Assembly: GCA_012520135.1 (NCBI GenBank)
Contig: JAAYOX010000383.1
Coordinates: 1-25,109, forward strand
Source of the DNA: Clostridia bacterium
Lineage (GTDB): Bacteria > Bacillota > DULZ01
Direction: 5' to 3'
DNA length: 25,109 bases
Part shown: positions 14,007 through 23,179 of the stretch, piece after piece
Layout of the letters: each line of letters opens with the position of its first letter
Position numbering within the stretch: position 1 is the first letter of the stretch
Made by a program: the position numbers and the translations under genes
Notes under the pieces: generated by a model
What the model was told of the DNA's origin: nothing
Seen by the model: the letters and a program-made list of their open reading frames with translations, nothing else
Database searches by the model: none

Positions 14007-15140
14007 ATGAAGTTTTCCTGTCCAAAAGAAAAGCTATTGAAAGCAATCCAAATTGTGCAGAGAGCTGTCTCCTCGAAGTCAACCATACCTAACTTAACCG
14101 GCATCTTATTGGAAGCTCTGGAAGATAAATTGATTTTCAGAGCCACCGATCGAGAAATACTAATTCAATTTGAATTACCTCTTCTATCGATAGAAAGAAC
14201 CGGACAAGCTCTACTGTCTGCCCGCTATTTATCAGATCTGGTCAGACGATTGCCGGACACCAATATTACTGTTGAGCAGCAACAACCGGAACAACTGTTT
14301 CTATTTCGCTATGGGAAATCAGAAACCCAATTAATCGGTATGGATCCTTCCGATTATCCCCAATTGCCTGTTATTGATCTTAAACAAAAGATACAGCTGG
14401 AGGCAGGAAAGTTTAGACAAGTAATCAACCAGGTAAGTTCAGCAGCGGCTACTGATAGCCTTCGTCCAATTTTTTCCGGTATTTACATGGAGAACACCGG
14501 TGGGCAATCTTTAAATGTAGTAGCCACTGACACTCATCGCTTAGCTTATTCCTCGATTAAATTACCGGAAGAAAATCAGGATAAAGCTTCTTTATCATTG
14601 ATCGTTCCTCATAAAACTTTGATGGAAGTGACCAGGTTATTAGATGACGATGAAACCGTGATCTCCATCATGGTTGGCTCCAATCAGGTCATTTTTAAAT
14701 TTGATTCCACTACAATTATCAGTAGAATTATCGAAGGTAAATTTCCCAATTATCAACAAGTAATTCCTGAAAAATATTCCACCAGAATAAAAGTCCACAC
14801 CCAGTCCTTTTTCGAAGGAGTAGACCGGGCTACTTTATTAGCACAGGATAAAAGCAAAATAGCCAGCAGCGTGTTAAAAATTGCCACAAAAGGGGATACT
14901 CTAATACTGGAAGCACGTTCCCAGGAAATAGGCAGGGCTTACGAAGAAATTCCTATTTATCTGGAAGGGGAGGACGTGGAAATTAAGTTTAACGGCAGGT
15001 ATATGTTAGATGCGTTAAAAGTGATTGAATCGGAAGAAGTGTATTTCGATCTTACCGGTAATCTGAGTCCCGGTGTTTTTCGACCTGCCGACGGAAAAGA
15101 TTATTTATACTTGATCTTACCGGTTAGAAGCGGTATTTGA
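14007..15140 (+). CDS. dnaN: DNA polymerase III beta subunit (sliding clamp)
   Basis: This 377-residue protein forms the dimeric ring that tethers the replicative polymerase and many repair proteins to DNA. It has three similar domains of about 120 residues. Family blocks include MKFSCPKEKLLKAIQIVQRAVSSKSTIPNLTGIL at the start (shown here in pieces: MKFSCPKEKLL and TIPNLTGILLEA), VATDTHRLAYSS in domain 2 and the C-terminal YLYLILPVR. AAGGGGG lies nine bases before the ATG. It is 151 bases downstream of dnaA across the unwinding element and runs directly into recF. Confidence 0.98.
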   Translation: MKFSCPKEKLLKAIQIVQRAVSSKSTIPNLTGILLEALEDKLIFRATDREILIQFELPLLSIERTGQALLSARYLSDLVRRLPDTNITVEQQQPEQLFLFRYGKSETQLIGMDPSDYPQLPVIDLKQKIQLEAGKFRQVINQVSSAAATDSLRPIFSGIYMENTGGQSLNVVATDTHRLAYSSIKLPEENQDKASLSLIVPHKTLMEVTRLLDDDETVISIMVGSNQVIFKFDSTTIISRIIEGKFPNYQQVIPEKYSTRIKVHTQSFFEGVDRATLLAQDKSKIASSVLKIATKGDTLILEARSQEIGRAYEEIPIYLEGEDVEIKFNGRYMLDALKVIESEEVYFDLTGNLSPGVFRPADGKDYLYLILPVRSGI

Positions 15141-15141
15141 T

Positions 15142-15166
15142 CCCCTCTAAAGGGGTGTTTTCATTG
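15142..15166 (+). promoter_or_regulatory. hairpin covering the recF ribosome binding site
   Basis: CCCCT (15142-15146) pairs with AGGGG (15151-15155) around CTAA. The AGGGG arm is the Shine-Dalgarno sequence of recF, whose TTG start is at 15164. The stem begins two bases after the dnaN stop codon, so ribosomes finishing dnaN would unfold it. This suggests that recF is translated only when coupled to dnaN. Confidence 0.5.
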
Positions 15167-16261
15167 TTAATCAAAGAATTAGAGCTGGTTAACTATACTA
15201 ACTATCACCACCAACAGGTAGCTTTTCATCCCAAACTTAATATTTTGCTTGGCGCCAATGCCCAAGGAAAAAGTAATTTAATTGACAGTATTCATTTCTT
15301 GGGTTTGGCCCGAAGCCACCGCCAGCATCAGGATCTCCATTTAGTACGTTGGGGAGAAAACTATTTCAGACTAAAAGGGATAGTTGAAAACAGGCAAGGG
15401 ACCATAACTTTGGAACATGCCGTGAAGAAGGGGCGGAAAATAGCCAAAATTAACGGTACTTCCCTTAGAAAACTGAGCAGTCTGATTGGTCAATTTACTA
15501 CCGTTATCTTTACTCCTGATGATTTGACTTTAATCAAAGGTGGACCGGAATCAAGACGAAGATTTTTAAATCGTAAATTGGTACAATTAACTCCTCTTTA
15601 TTACGATTACTCAGCTCAATACCAGAGAACTTTAATACAAAGGAATAATCTTTTAAAAAGAGGAAATGTAACTTCCGAAGAAATTGCCGTCTGGGATCAG
15701 CAGTTGAGTTATTATGGAAGCCAAATCATTGACTACAGAAATAAAGTATTACTTCGATTGGCTCCTATTGTTCTAGAGGTTCATTACCAACTCTCCGGCA
15801 ATAAAGAAAAATTATCTATCCTTTATCAACCTGATATACCAGTCAAGGCCGAGTCATCGGCTTTGGAAATTCAGGAACTATTGTTGTCTAGGTTAAGCAA
15901 TGCATTACAAACGGATCTTCGCAAAGGTTTTACATCGGTAGGGCCTCACCGGGATGATTTTACCTGTTTGATCAATGGGATCGATGCACGCCATTATGGT
16001 TCCCAAGGTCAACAAAGAACTACAGTATTGACATTGAAATTGGCTATGTTAAAGTTAATGGCAGAAATGACGGGGGAATACCCTGTCCTTTTGTTAGATG
16101 ATGTTTTTTCCGAATTAGATCAAAATCGAAAAGAATATTTACTGTCTTTAGTTTCTGAATCGATTCAAACCGTCATTACCGCAACGGAATTAGATCTTTT
16201 GGACAAACCGGGAATACCGGAAGGTAGCATTTTTCGAGTGCATCAAGGAAAAATATACTAG
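15164..16261 (+). CDS. recF: DNA replication and repair protein RecF
   Basis: This 365-residue SMC-like ATPase acts with RecO and RecR to load RecA at gapped DNA. Walker A is GANAQGKSN (30-38). The ABC signature region is SVGPHRDDF, and Walker B is PVLLLDDVFSELD. I choose the TTG at 15164, giving MLIKELELVNYTNY, because AGGGG lies eight bases upstream and homologues begin this way. A TTG at 15137 overlapping the dnaN stop is open but would add nine unusual residues. The S4-domain gene yaaA, usually between dnaN and recF, is absent. Confidence 0.96.
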   Translation: MLIKELELVNYTNYHHQQVAFHPKLNILLGANAQGKSNLIDSIHFLGLARSHRQHQDLHLVRWGENYFRLKGIVENRQGTITLEHAVKKGRKIAKINGTSLRKLSSLIGQFTTVIFTPDDLTLIKGGPESRRRFLNRKLVQLTPLYYDYSAQYQRTLIQRNNLLKRGNVTSEEIAVWDQQLSYYGSQIIDYRNKVLLRLAPIVLEVHYQLSGNKEKLSILYQPDIPVKAESSALEIQELLLSRLSNALQTDLRKGFTSVGPHRDDFTCLINGIDARHYGSQGQQRTTVLTLKLAMLKLMAEMTGEYPVLLLDDVFSELDQNRKEYLLSLVSESIQTVITATELDLLDKPGIPEGSIFRVHQGKIY

Positions 16262-16272
16262 GGGAGGCTATT

Positions 16273-16527
16273 ATGTACCTACATATTGGCAATGAAATAT
16301 CTATTCCGTTAAAAGAAATTATTGCTATCATTGGTCTGGATACGGTAGAATCAGCCGTTCCTACTCAAGAATTGCTGGAATTAGCCGAAAATAAACAGGA
16401 TTTGATAGCCCCTGCCGGTGAAAGTAAGCCAAAATCCTGTATTATTACAAGTGATAAATATTATTTGTCTACTATTTCCGCAATGACCCTGGCTCGACGT
16501 GCCAAACAATGGGGTATAGACATATAG
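16273..16527 (+). CDS. remB: extracellular matrix regulator RemB (YaaB, DUF370 family)
   Basis: This 84-residue protein belongs to the DUF370 family. It begins MYLHIGNEISIPLKEIIAII and ends with a conserved SDKYYLSTISAMTLARRA block. In Bacillus subtilis the homologue (YaaB/RemB) sits at the same place between recF and gyrB; its relative RemA activates biofilm matrix genes. The ribosome site GGGAGG is five bases from the ATG, 11 bases after recF. The biological role in this organism is inferred from synteny. Confidence 0.93.
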   Translation: MYLHIGNEISIPLKEIIAIIGLDTVESAVPTQELLELAENKQDLIAPAGESKPKSCIITSDKYYLSTISAMTLARRAKQWGIDI

Positions 16528-16562
16528 AAGGGCAAGCTCTACAAAAGGAGGTAGTTACATAA

Positions 16563-18485
16563 TTGAAAGATCGAGGTAAACCACCTATATTGGAACAAGA
16601 TTATGATGCCAGTCAGATCCAGGTGTTGGAGGGATTGGAGGCTGTCAGACGGAGACCGGGAATGTATATCGGCAGTACTTCCAGTCGAGGTCTTCACCAC
16701 CTGGTTTATGAAGTAGTCGATAACAGTATCGACGAAGCGATGGCTGGTTATTGTGATCATATAGACGTAATAATTCGTCAAGACAATAGTATCACTGTCA
16801 GGGATAACGGACGGGGAATCCCCGTTGATATTCACCCTAAAATGGGTATTCCCGCAGTAGAGGTAGCGCTTACTACCTTACATGCCGGCGGCAAGTTTGG
16901 CGGCGGCCAATACAAAGTATCCGGCGGATTGCACGGTGTAGGTGTTTCCGTAGTTAACGGTTTATCTGAATGGCTGGAAGTGAAAGTGAAAAGGGACGGT
17001 AATATTTATCATCAACGTTATGAACGGGGTATTACCGTTACTGAGCTTAAAATCATCGGCAAAGCTAAAGGAACCGGTACGGAAATCACCTTTAAACCTG
17101 ACCATGAAATTTTTGAAGAATTAGTATATGATTTTGATATTTTGGCTCATCGTTTAAGGGAACTGTCCTTCCTTAACAAAGGAGTCAAAATTGTGCTCAA
17201 GGACGAAAGAAATGATGTTAAAGAAGAGTTTTTGCACAACGGCGGGATTATTGATTTTATTAAGTACCTGAACAAAAATAAGGATCCTTTGCACCCAAAA
17301 CCTATTTACTTTGCCGGCAGCAAAGACGATGTGCATGTTGAGATTGGTTTACAGTATCACCTGGGATATACGGAAAACTTGTTTTCTTATACCAATAATA
17401 TCCATAATACGGAAGGCGGCACTCATGAAGTAGGCTTTAAGACGGCCTTAACCAGGGTGATTAATGACTATGCCCGGAAAAGCAACATCTTAAAGGAAAA
17501 TGAACCTAATCTGGCCGGTGAAGATATTAGGGAAGGAATAACTTCAGTTGTCAGTATCAAAGTGCCGGAACCTCAATTTGAGGGGCAAACCAAGACTAAA
17601 CTGGGTAACAGCGAAGTGAAAGGGATCGTTGAATCCATCGTCGGGGAAGGCTTGTCTGTTTTCCTGGAAGAAAACCCGGCTGTAGCCAAAAAAATAGTGG
17701 AAAAAGGGGTTCATGCTTACCGGGCCAGGGAAGCTGCCCGGAAGGCCAGGGAACTGACCAGGCGGAAAAATGCCTTGGATGTATCAAATTTGCCCGGCAA
17801 ATTAGCTGATTGCTCGGAAAAAGACCCCGCTTTATCGGAAATCTACCTGGTGGAAGGGGATTCAGCGGGAGGTTCTGCTAAACAAGGACGGGACAGGCGC
17901 TTTCAAGCAATTTTACCGCTCAGGGGTAAAATATTGAACGTGGAAAAAGCACGTTTAGATAAAATCTTAAACAGTGATGAAATCAGAAATATGATTACCG
18001 CTTTCGGTACCGGTATTGGAGAGGATTTTGATATCAGCAAGGCCAGGTACCACCGGATCATTATTATGACTGACGCTGACGTAGACGGAGCTCATATTCG
18101 TACTCTCCTGTTAACTTTCTTCTACCGGTATATGAGACCGTTAATCGAGCACCAGTATGTCTATATTGCCCAACCTCCTCTTTACAGTGTGAAAATAGGC
18201 AGTAAATTAGAGTATCTTTATTCCGATGAGGAACTGGAGCGGTATCTGGCTACAGTCAAAGATAAAAAGTATGAGATTAAAAGATACAAAGGTTTAGGGG
18301 AAATGCAGGCGGAACAGTTATGGGATACCACCATGAACCCGGAAACACGAACTTTGCTGGTGGTTTCCACCGAAGATGCCATGGCCGCCGATGAAATATT
18401 TACCGTCCTCATGGGGGACAAGGTGGAACCCCGGCGTCAATTTATCGAGGCTCATGCCAAACAGGTACGGAATTTGGATATTTAA
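16563..18485 (+). CDS. gyrB: DNA gyrase subunit B
   Basis: This 640-residue ATPase subunit of gyrase introduces negative supercoils together with GyrA. The GHKL ATPase domain has EVVDNSIDEA (50-59, Glu50 and Asn54), DNGRGIP (81-87) and the lid GGLHGVGVSVVNGLS (121-135). The TOPRIM domain has EGDSAGGSAKQGRDR from Glu431, PLRGKILN (452-459) and DADVDGAH (504-511). The C-terminus KYEIKRYKGLGEM is conserved. The start is TTG, with AGGAGG 11 bases upstream. It precedes gyrA by 39 bases. Type IV topoisomerase (ParE) is less likely given the gyrA partner and origin position. Confidence 0.98.
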   Translation: MKDRGKPPILEQDYDASQIQVLEGLEAVRRRPGMYIGSTSSRGLHHLVYEVVDNSIDEAMAGYCDHIDVIIRQDNSITVRDNGRGIPVDIHPKMGIPAVEVALTTLHAGGKFGGGQYKVSGGLHGVGVSVVNGLSEWLEVKVKRDGNIYHQRYERGITVTELKIIGKAKGTGTEITFKPDHEIFEELVYDFDILAHRLRELSFLNKGVKIVLKDERNDVKEEFLHNGGIIDFIKYLNKNKDPLHPKPIYFAGSKDDVHVEIGLQYHLGYTENLFSYTNNIHNTEGGTHEVGFKTALTRVINDYARKSNILKENEPNLAGEDIREGITSVVSIKVPEPQFEGQTKTKLGNSEVKGIVESIVGEGLSVFLEENPAVAKKIVEKGVHAYRAREAARKARELTRRKNALDVSNLPGKLADCSEKDPALSEIYLVEGDSAGGSAKQGRDRRFQAILPLRGKILNVEKARLDKILNSDEIRNMITAFGTGIGEDFDISKARYHRIIIMTDADVDGAHIRTLLLTFFYRYMRPLIEHQYVYIAQPPLYSVKIGSKLEYLYSDEELERYLATVKDKKYEIKRYKGLGEMQAEQLWDTTMNPETRTLLVVSTEDAMAADEIFTVLMGDKVEPRRQFIEAHAKQVRNLDI

Positions 18486-18524
18486 TTCCCAGCCAAAATC
18501 CCCAATAAAGGGAAGTGAATAATC

Positions 18525-20978
18525 GTGAATCAGCTTTTTCAAGGGAATGTAATTCCCGTTAACATTGAAGATGAAATGAAAAAATCCTATATTGACTATG
18601 CGATGAGTGTCATTGTAGGAAGGGCTTTGCCTGACGTACGGGACGGTTTAAAGCCGGTACACAGGCGGATTCTCTATGCGATGCATGAGATGGGCATGAC
18701 TGCCGATAAGCCCCATCGTAAATCGGCCCACGTAGTAGGTCAAGTAATGGCTCGATACCACCCTCACGGAGATTCGGCTATTTACGATGCCATGGTACGG
18801 TTGGCTCAGGATTTTTCCACCCGTTATCCCTTGGTAGACGGACACGGTAACTTTGGTTCCGTTGACGGGGACAGTCCTGCCGCTATGCGTTATACAGAAG
18901 TGAGAATGGCCAAAATTACGGCGGAGCTTTTGGCTGATATTAATAAAGACACGGTAGACTATATTCCTAACTATGATGAGACTTTAAAAGAACCGGTAGT
19001 GCTGCCTTCCCGTTTTCCTAACCTTTTGGTTAACGGTTCGGCAGGAATTGCCGTAGGAATGGCTACCAATATACCGCCTCACAATTTAGGTGAAGTCATC
19101 GACGGAATAGTGCTCTTAATTGATGATCCGGAAGTACCTATTGAAAAAATAATGAAGAAAATCAAAGGACCGGATTTTCCTACCGGAGGCATTATTCTGG
19201 GGTTGAAAGGTATCAAAGAAGCCTACCGTACCGGCCGGGGGATTGTTAAGGTAAGAGCTAAAGCCGGTATAGAAGAAATGACCAATGGTCGCCAGAGAAT
19301 CATCGTTACGGAATTACCCTTTCAGGTTAATAAAGCTAAATTAGTGGAAAAAATAGCTAATTTGGTCAGGGATAAAGTAATAGATGGTATCTCCGATTTA
19401 AGAGATGAGTCGGACCGCAACGGGATGAGAATCGTCATTGAATTAAAAAGGGATGCAGCAGCAAATATTATCTTAAACCAGTTGTACAAGCATACCCAAA
19501 TGCAGGAAAGCTTCGGTATCATCAATTTGGCTTTAGTGGATGGACGTCCCCGGATACTTAATATCAAAGAGATGCTCTATTACTACCTGGAGCATCAAAA
19601 AGAAGTAGTTACCCGGCGGACTAAATACGATCTGGCTAAGGCGGAAGCCAGAGCGCATATTGTGGAAGGCTTGCGCATAGCCTTAAAATACCTGGATCAG
19701 GTCATCAAAATTATTAGGGAATCCCGCAACCGGGAAACTGCCAGGGATGCTCTCATGTCTAAGTTTTCTCTGACCAAAGAACAATCCGATGCTATTTTGG
19801 ATATGCGTCTTCATCAACTGACCGGATTGGAAAGAGATAAACTGGAGGAAGAGTATAAGGAACTGATTAAGCGGATTGCCTATTTAAAAGAGATTTTGGC
19901 TAACGAAAGGTTGTTAATGGGCATTATCAAAGAAGAACTATTGGCTATTAAGACCAAATACAATGATAAAAGAAGAACCAGGATTAACCCGGAAGAAGAG
20001 GAACTGGAAATTGAAGATTTGATTGCCGAGGAAGATATAGTGATCACCGTCACCCACCGGGGTTATATCAAGCGAATACCTCTGGCTACTTACCGGAGCC
20101 AAAGAAGAGGCGGAAGGGGTATTACCGGTTTAACTACCAGGGAGGATGATTTCGTAGAGCTGTTATTTGTCGCTACCACTCATCATCATCTGGTCTTCTT
20201 TACCAATAAAGGTAAAGGTTATCGCCTAAAGGGCTATGAAATACCTGAAGCGGGACGTACCGCCAGGGGAACGGCGATGGTCAATCTATTGCCACTGGCG
20301 AAAGGAGAGCAGGTGACCGCCATTATCCCGGTGGTTGATTATGAAGAAGAAGGCTACCTGTTTATGGCTACCCAAAAAGGTATCGTTAAAAAAACATCCT
20401 TAGACCAGTTTCGTAATTCCAGGCGGGAAGGGTTAATTGCCATTCATTTAGATGATGATGATGAATTGATCGGTGTTAAATATACCGATGGAACCAAAGA
20501 AATTATTTTAGGTACCAGGGAAGGAATGGCTATCCGTTTCCCGGAAGAACAAGTACGTCCCATGGGACGGGCTGCCCGGGGAGTAAAAGGAATTAGCCTG
20601 GAGCCCGGCGATTTAGTGGTTGGGATGGACATAGTCAAGGAAGATGCTGATTTATTGGTATTGACGGAGAACGGTTTCGGCAAAAGAACTGCCTTAGAAG
20701 AATACCGTCCCCAGTCCAGAGGAGGCAAAGGTCTTTTGGCCCTGCGGATGTCTGAGCGGAACGGTAAAGTAATTGGTATTTCCGTAGTCGAACCAGGTGA
20801 GGAGTTAATGCTCATTTCCAGTGAGGGAGTCATTATCCGCATGGACGTGGATGATATCTCCAGAATCGGTCGGGTAACCCAAGGTGTGACTGTGATGCGG
20901 GTAGATGAAGGTCACCGGGTGGTAACCATGGCCAAAGTAGTGGGCAAGGAAGAGGAGGAAGCAGAAGGGAGTATTTAA
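18525..20978 (+). CDS. gyrA: DNA gyrase subunit A
   Basis: This 817-residue subunit cuts and rejoins DNA. The active-site tyrosine is Tyr123 in AAMRYTEVRM. In the quinolone region the sequence HPHGDSAIYD carries Ser84 and Asp88, matching the drug-sensitive residues of E. coli GyrA. The C-terminal wrapping domain contains the GyrA box QRRGGRG at about 526-532, which separates gyrase from topoisomerase IV. The start is GTG with AAGGGA upstream. Its stop codon shares one base with the next gene's ATG, so that gene is translated in the gyr operon. Confidence 0.98.
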   Translation: MNQLFQGNVIPVNIEDEMKKSYIDYAMSVIVGRALPDVRDGLKPVHRRILYAMHEMGMTADKPHRKSAHVVGQVMARYHPHGDSAIYDAMVRLAQDFSTRYPLVDGHGNFGSVDGDSPAAMRYTEVRMAKITAELLADINKDTVDYIPNYDETLKEPVVLPSRFPNLLVNGSAGIAVGMATNIPPHNLGEVIDGIVLLIDDPEVPIEKIMKKIKGPDFPTGGIILGLKGIKEAYRTGRGIVKVRAKAGIEEMTNGRQRIIVTELPFQVNKAKLVEKIANLVRDKVIDGISDLRDESDRNGMRIVIELKRDAAANIILNQLYKHTQMQESFGIINLALVDGRPRILNIKEMLYYYLEHQKEVVTRRTKYDLAKAEARAHIVEGLRIALKYLDQVIKIIRESRNRETARDALMSKFSLTKEQSDAILDMRLHQLTGLERDKLEEEYKELIKRIAYLKEILANERLLMGIIKEELLAIKTKYNDKRRTRINPEEEELEIEDLIAEEDIVITVTHRGYIKRIPLATYRSQRRGGRGITGLTTREDDFVELLFVATTHHHLVFFTNKGKGYRLKGYEIPEAGRTARGTAMVNLLPLAKGEQVTAIIPVVDYEEEGYLFMATQKGIVKKTSLDQFRNSRREGLIAIHLDDDDELIGVKYTDGTKEIILGTREGMAIRFPEEQVRPMGRAARGVKGISLEPGDLVVGMDIVKEDADLLVLTENGFGKRTALEEYRPQSRGGKGLLALRMSERNGKVIGISVVEPGEELMLISSEGVIIRMDVDDISRIGRVTQGVTVMRVDEGHRVVTMAKVVGKEEEEAEGSI

Positions 20979-21541
20979 TGCAAATCGGTATTATCTCTAT
21001 GCCTGATCATTTACTGCCTGATCATTTTTGGGGTGACAAGGAAGTAACAACTATTCAAGTGACCGGGCCCGGGCAGGTAGTCTCGGTAGATGCTTTAGTA
21101 TTGGCCGGTACTGACATTTTTGCTCTACAGCGATTATTAATGTCTACCGGCTTACTGGAGCCGGTTCTCACTCAGGTTAAAAAGGGAATACCAATTTGGG
21201 GTATTAATGCCGGTTTATATTTGATGGCTAAGCATAAATCGGATAGTTCTTTGTCTTCTCTTGATGTCATGGATGTGACCGCAGGTAGAGACGGATTGGA
21301 AGGTAAATTCTCTGTTTCCTTGTATATCCAGGCCTTTGGCTTTGAACCGGTGACTGCTGTTTTTAATAATCCTGCTTACATTACCCAGGTGGAACCCCAT
21401 GTAGGCATTATGGCCTATTGCCGGGGCAGGATCATTATGGCGCGCCAGGGCAATATGCTGGCCTCATCCTTTTTTACTGAGGAAGGGGAGACAAGGCCCT
21501 TCAATTATTTTTTGCAAATGATAGAGGAAAATTTTGATTAG
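20978..21541 (+). CDS. PdxT-like class I glutamine amidotransferase fold protein, catalytically degenerate
   Basis: This 187-residue protein aligns by eye end to end with PdxT, the glutaminase subunit of pyridoxal 5'-phosphate synthase (about 190 residues). Shared parts are MQIGIISM, DALVLAGTD for the PdxT DGLILPGGES, IPIWGINAGLYLMAK for MFGTCAGLIILAK, and RIIMARQGNMLASSF for the region before the catalytic His. The nucleophile Cys is Asn77 and the catalytic His is Phe166. The oxyanion loop GGES is GTDI. Glutaminase activity should therefore be absent. It overlaps gyrA by one base and precedes the serS T-box, the place where Bacillus and related genomes have pdxS-pdxT-serS; no pdxS is in the window. 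The intact frame argues for a retained non-catalytic role. Function unknown. Confidence 0.8.
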   Translation: MQIGIISMPDHLLPDHFWGDKEVTTIQVTGPGQVVSVDALVLAGTDIFALQRLLMSTGLLEPVLTQVKKGIPIWGINAGLYLMAKHKSDSSLSSLDVMDVTAGRDGLEGKFSVSLYIQAFGFEPVTAVFNNPAYITQVEPHVGIMAYCRGRIIMARQGNMLASSFFTEEGETRPFNYFLQMIEENFD

Positions 21542-21584
21542 GAAAAGTTGCATTTAGGCTGATTTTATAGTAAGCTAGATCAAA

Positions 21585-21840
21585 ATTAAGAGGTAAAACC
21601 CGGTGAAAGGTTTTAAGGATTGCTTTTCTGTTAAAGAGAGCCGGTGGTAGGTGTAAACCGGTCGGAGGCAGTCTCTTGCAGCAACCTGGAGGGGGGAGTG
21701 AAAACCGTTTTTACGGGTTAAGCTCTGACCGGTTGCCGGCCGTTACCCGGTTTTTAAGGTGAACTGTCTTGTAAGGCGGTTAACCAGGGTGGTACCGCGG
21801 GAAAACTATTCTCGTCCCTGATTTGGGGCGAGTTTTTTTA
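21585..21840 (+). promoter_or_regulatory. T-box riboswitch leader of serS
   Basis: The conserved T-box sequence AGGGTGGTACCGCG is at 21786-21799. It precedes a terminator, CTCGTCCC pairing with GGGGCGAG (21811-21832), followed by seven T residues. Stem I shows the distal AGAGAGC and GGTGGTAGGTG elements (from about 21636). The likely specifier is AGC (21680-21682, a serine codon), just before a GCAACC arm that can pair with GGATTGC upstream. Uncharged tRNA-Ser would pair with it and stabilise the antiterminator, turning on serS. The specifier position is by eye and less certain than the T-box. Confidence 0.93.
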
Positions 21841-21868
21841 TTATTAGAATACGGAAGGAGACAGTCTA

Positions 21869-23140
21869 ATGCTTGATGTAAAATTTGTCAGGGAAAATCC
21901 TGAATTAGTTGAAGCAGGCCTGAAAAAGAGAGGCATGGAAATGGGGTTGGACAATTTTCTGGCCCTGGAAAAGAAACGCCGACAGACTTTAGGTGAAGTG
22001 GAACAGTTGAAAAGTCGCCGGAATAAAGTATCGGAAACGATTGCTCAAAAGAAAAAAGCCGGGGAAGAGGCCCAAGATTTAATTGAGGAGATGCGAGCAG
22101 TTTCCCAGCAAATTAAAGAGCTGGACGAGCAGTTAAAGGCTATGGAAGAGGATATCCAGGCTTCTTTGTTAAATATCCCTAATATTCCTCATGATTCGGT
22201 TCCGGAAGGATTAAGTGACGAGGATAACCAGGAAGTAAGACGCTGGGGAGAGCCCAGGCAGTTTGATTTTACTCCCAAGGCCCACTGGGAAATAGCCGAA
22301 GACTTGGATATTCTCGATTTCGAAAGGGCCGGCAAAGTAACCGGTACCAGGTTTACCTTTTATAAAGGTCTGGGCGCTCGGCTGGAACGGGCACTGATCA
22401 ATTTTATGTTGGACTTACATACGGGAGAACATCACTATGTGGAGTTGTTCCCTCCCTTTTTGGTTAACAGCTCCAGTATGACCGGTACCGGACAACTGCC
22501 CAAGTTTGCCGAGGATATGTTTAAGGTTGAAAATCATGATCTATACCTTATCCCTACGGCGGAGGTACCGGTGACCAATATTTACGCCAATGAAATACTT
22601 GACGGGGCCCAATTGCCCATCTATCATTGTGCCTATAGCGCCTGTTTTAGAGCGGAAGCAGGAGCCCATGGAAGGGATACCAGGGGATTAATCCGCCAGC
22701 ACCAGTTTAACAAAGTAGAGTTGGTGAAATTCGCTCATCCGGATCATTCTTATGAAGAACTGGAAAAACTGACTAACAATGCGGAAAGGGTACTGCAGCT
22801 ATTGGGCTTGCCTTACCGGGTTGTAAATCTTTGTGCCGGTGATTTAGGTTTTTCCTCGGCTAAAACTTATGATTTGGAAGTCTGGCTGCCTGCTTTCAAT
22901 AACTACCGGGAGATTTCTTCCTGCAGTAATTTTGGGGATTTCCAGGCTCGCCGGGCCAATATCCGTTTCCGGGAAGGGAAGAGCAAGCCTCGTTATGTCC
23001 ATACCTTAAACGGTTCCGGTGTGGCTGTTGGACGTACTGTAGCCGCTATTTTGGAAAACTACCAGGAAGCTGACGGATCGGTGCGGATTCCGGAAGTACT
23101 CCAGCCTTATATGGGCGGTATTGAAAGGATTGTTCCTTAA
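21869..23140 (+). CDS. serS: seryl-tRNA synthetase
   Basis: This 423-residue class II synthetase attaches serine to tRNA-Ser (and tRNA-Sec where present). The N-terminal antiparallel coiled-coil arm (about 30-105, rich in Lys/Glu) grips the long variable arm of tRNA-Ser. The catalytic core shows motif 2, FRAEAGAHGRDTRGLIRQHQF (given as FRAEAGAHGRDTRG then LIRQHQF, about 258-278), and motif 3 NGSGVAVGRTVAAILENYQ near the C-terminus. GGAAGGAG lies upstream of the ATG. It is controlled by the T-box leader. Two tRNA-Ser genes follow within 0.9 kb. Confidence 0.98.
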   Translation: MLDVKFVRENPELVEAGLKKRGMEMGLDNFLALEKKRRQTLGEVEQLKSRRNKVSETIAQKKKAGEEAQDLIEEMRAVSQQIKELDEQLKAMEEDIQASLLNIPNIPHDSVPEGLSDEDNQEVRRWGEPRQFDFTPKAHWEIAEDLDILDFERAGKVTGTRFTFYKGLGARLERALINFMLDLHTGEHHYVELFPPFLVNSSSMTGTGQLPKFAEDMFKVENHDLYLIPTAEVPVTNIYANEILDGAQLPIYHCAYSACFRAEAGAHGRDTRGLIRQHQFNKVELVKFAHPDHSYEELEKLTNNAERVLQLLGLPYRVVNLCAGDLGFSSAKTYDLEVWLPAFNNYREISSCSNFGDFQARRANIRFREGKSKPRYVHTLNGSGVAVGRTVAAILENYQEADGSVRIPEVLQPYMGGIERIVP

Positions 23141-23179
23141 AAATTTAAAAGAAAGACGTTCAGGTGATAAATTCAACAA

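Noticed and set aside
20444..20842. Minus-strand frame of 132 codons opposite gyrA
   Set aside because: Shadow of the gyrA C-terminal domain; serine-rich nonsense composition and no ribosome site.
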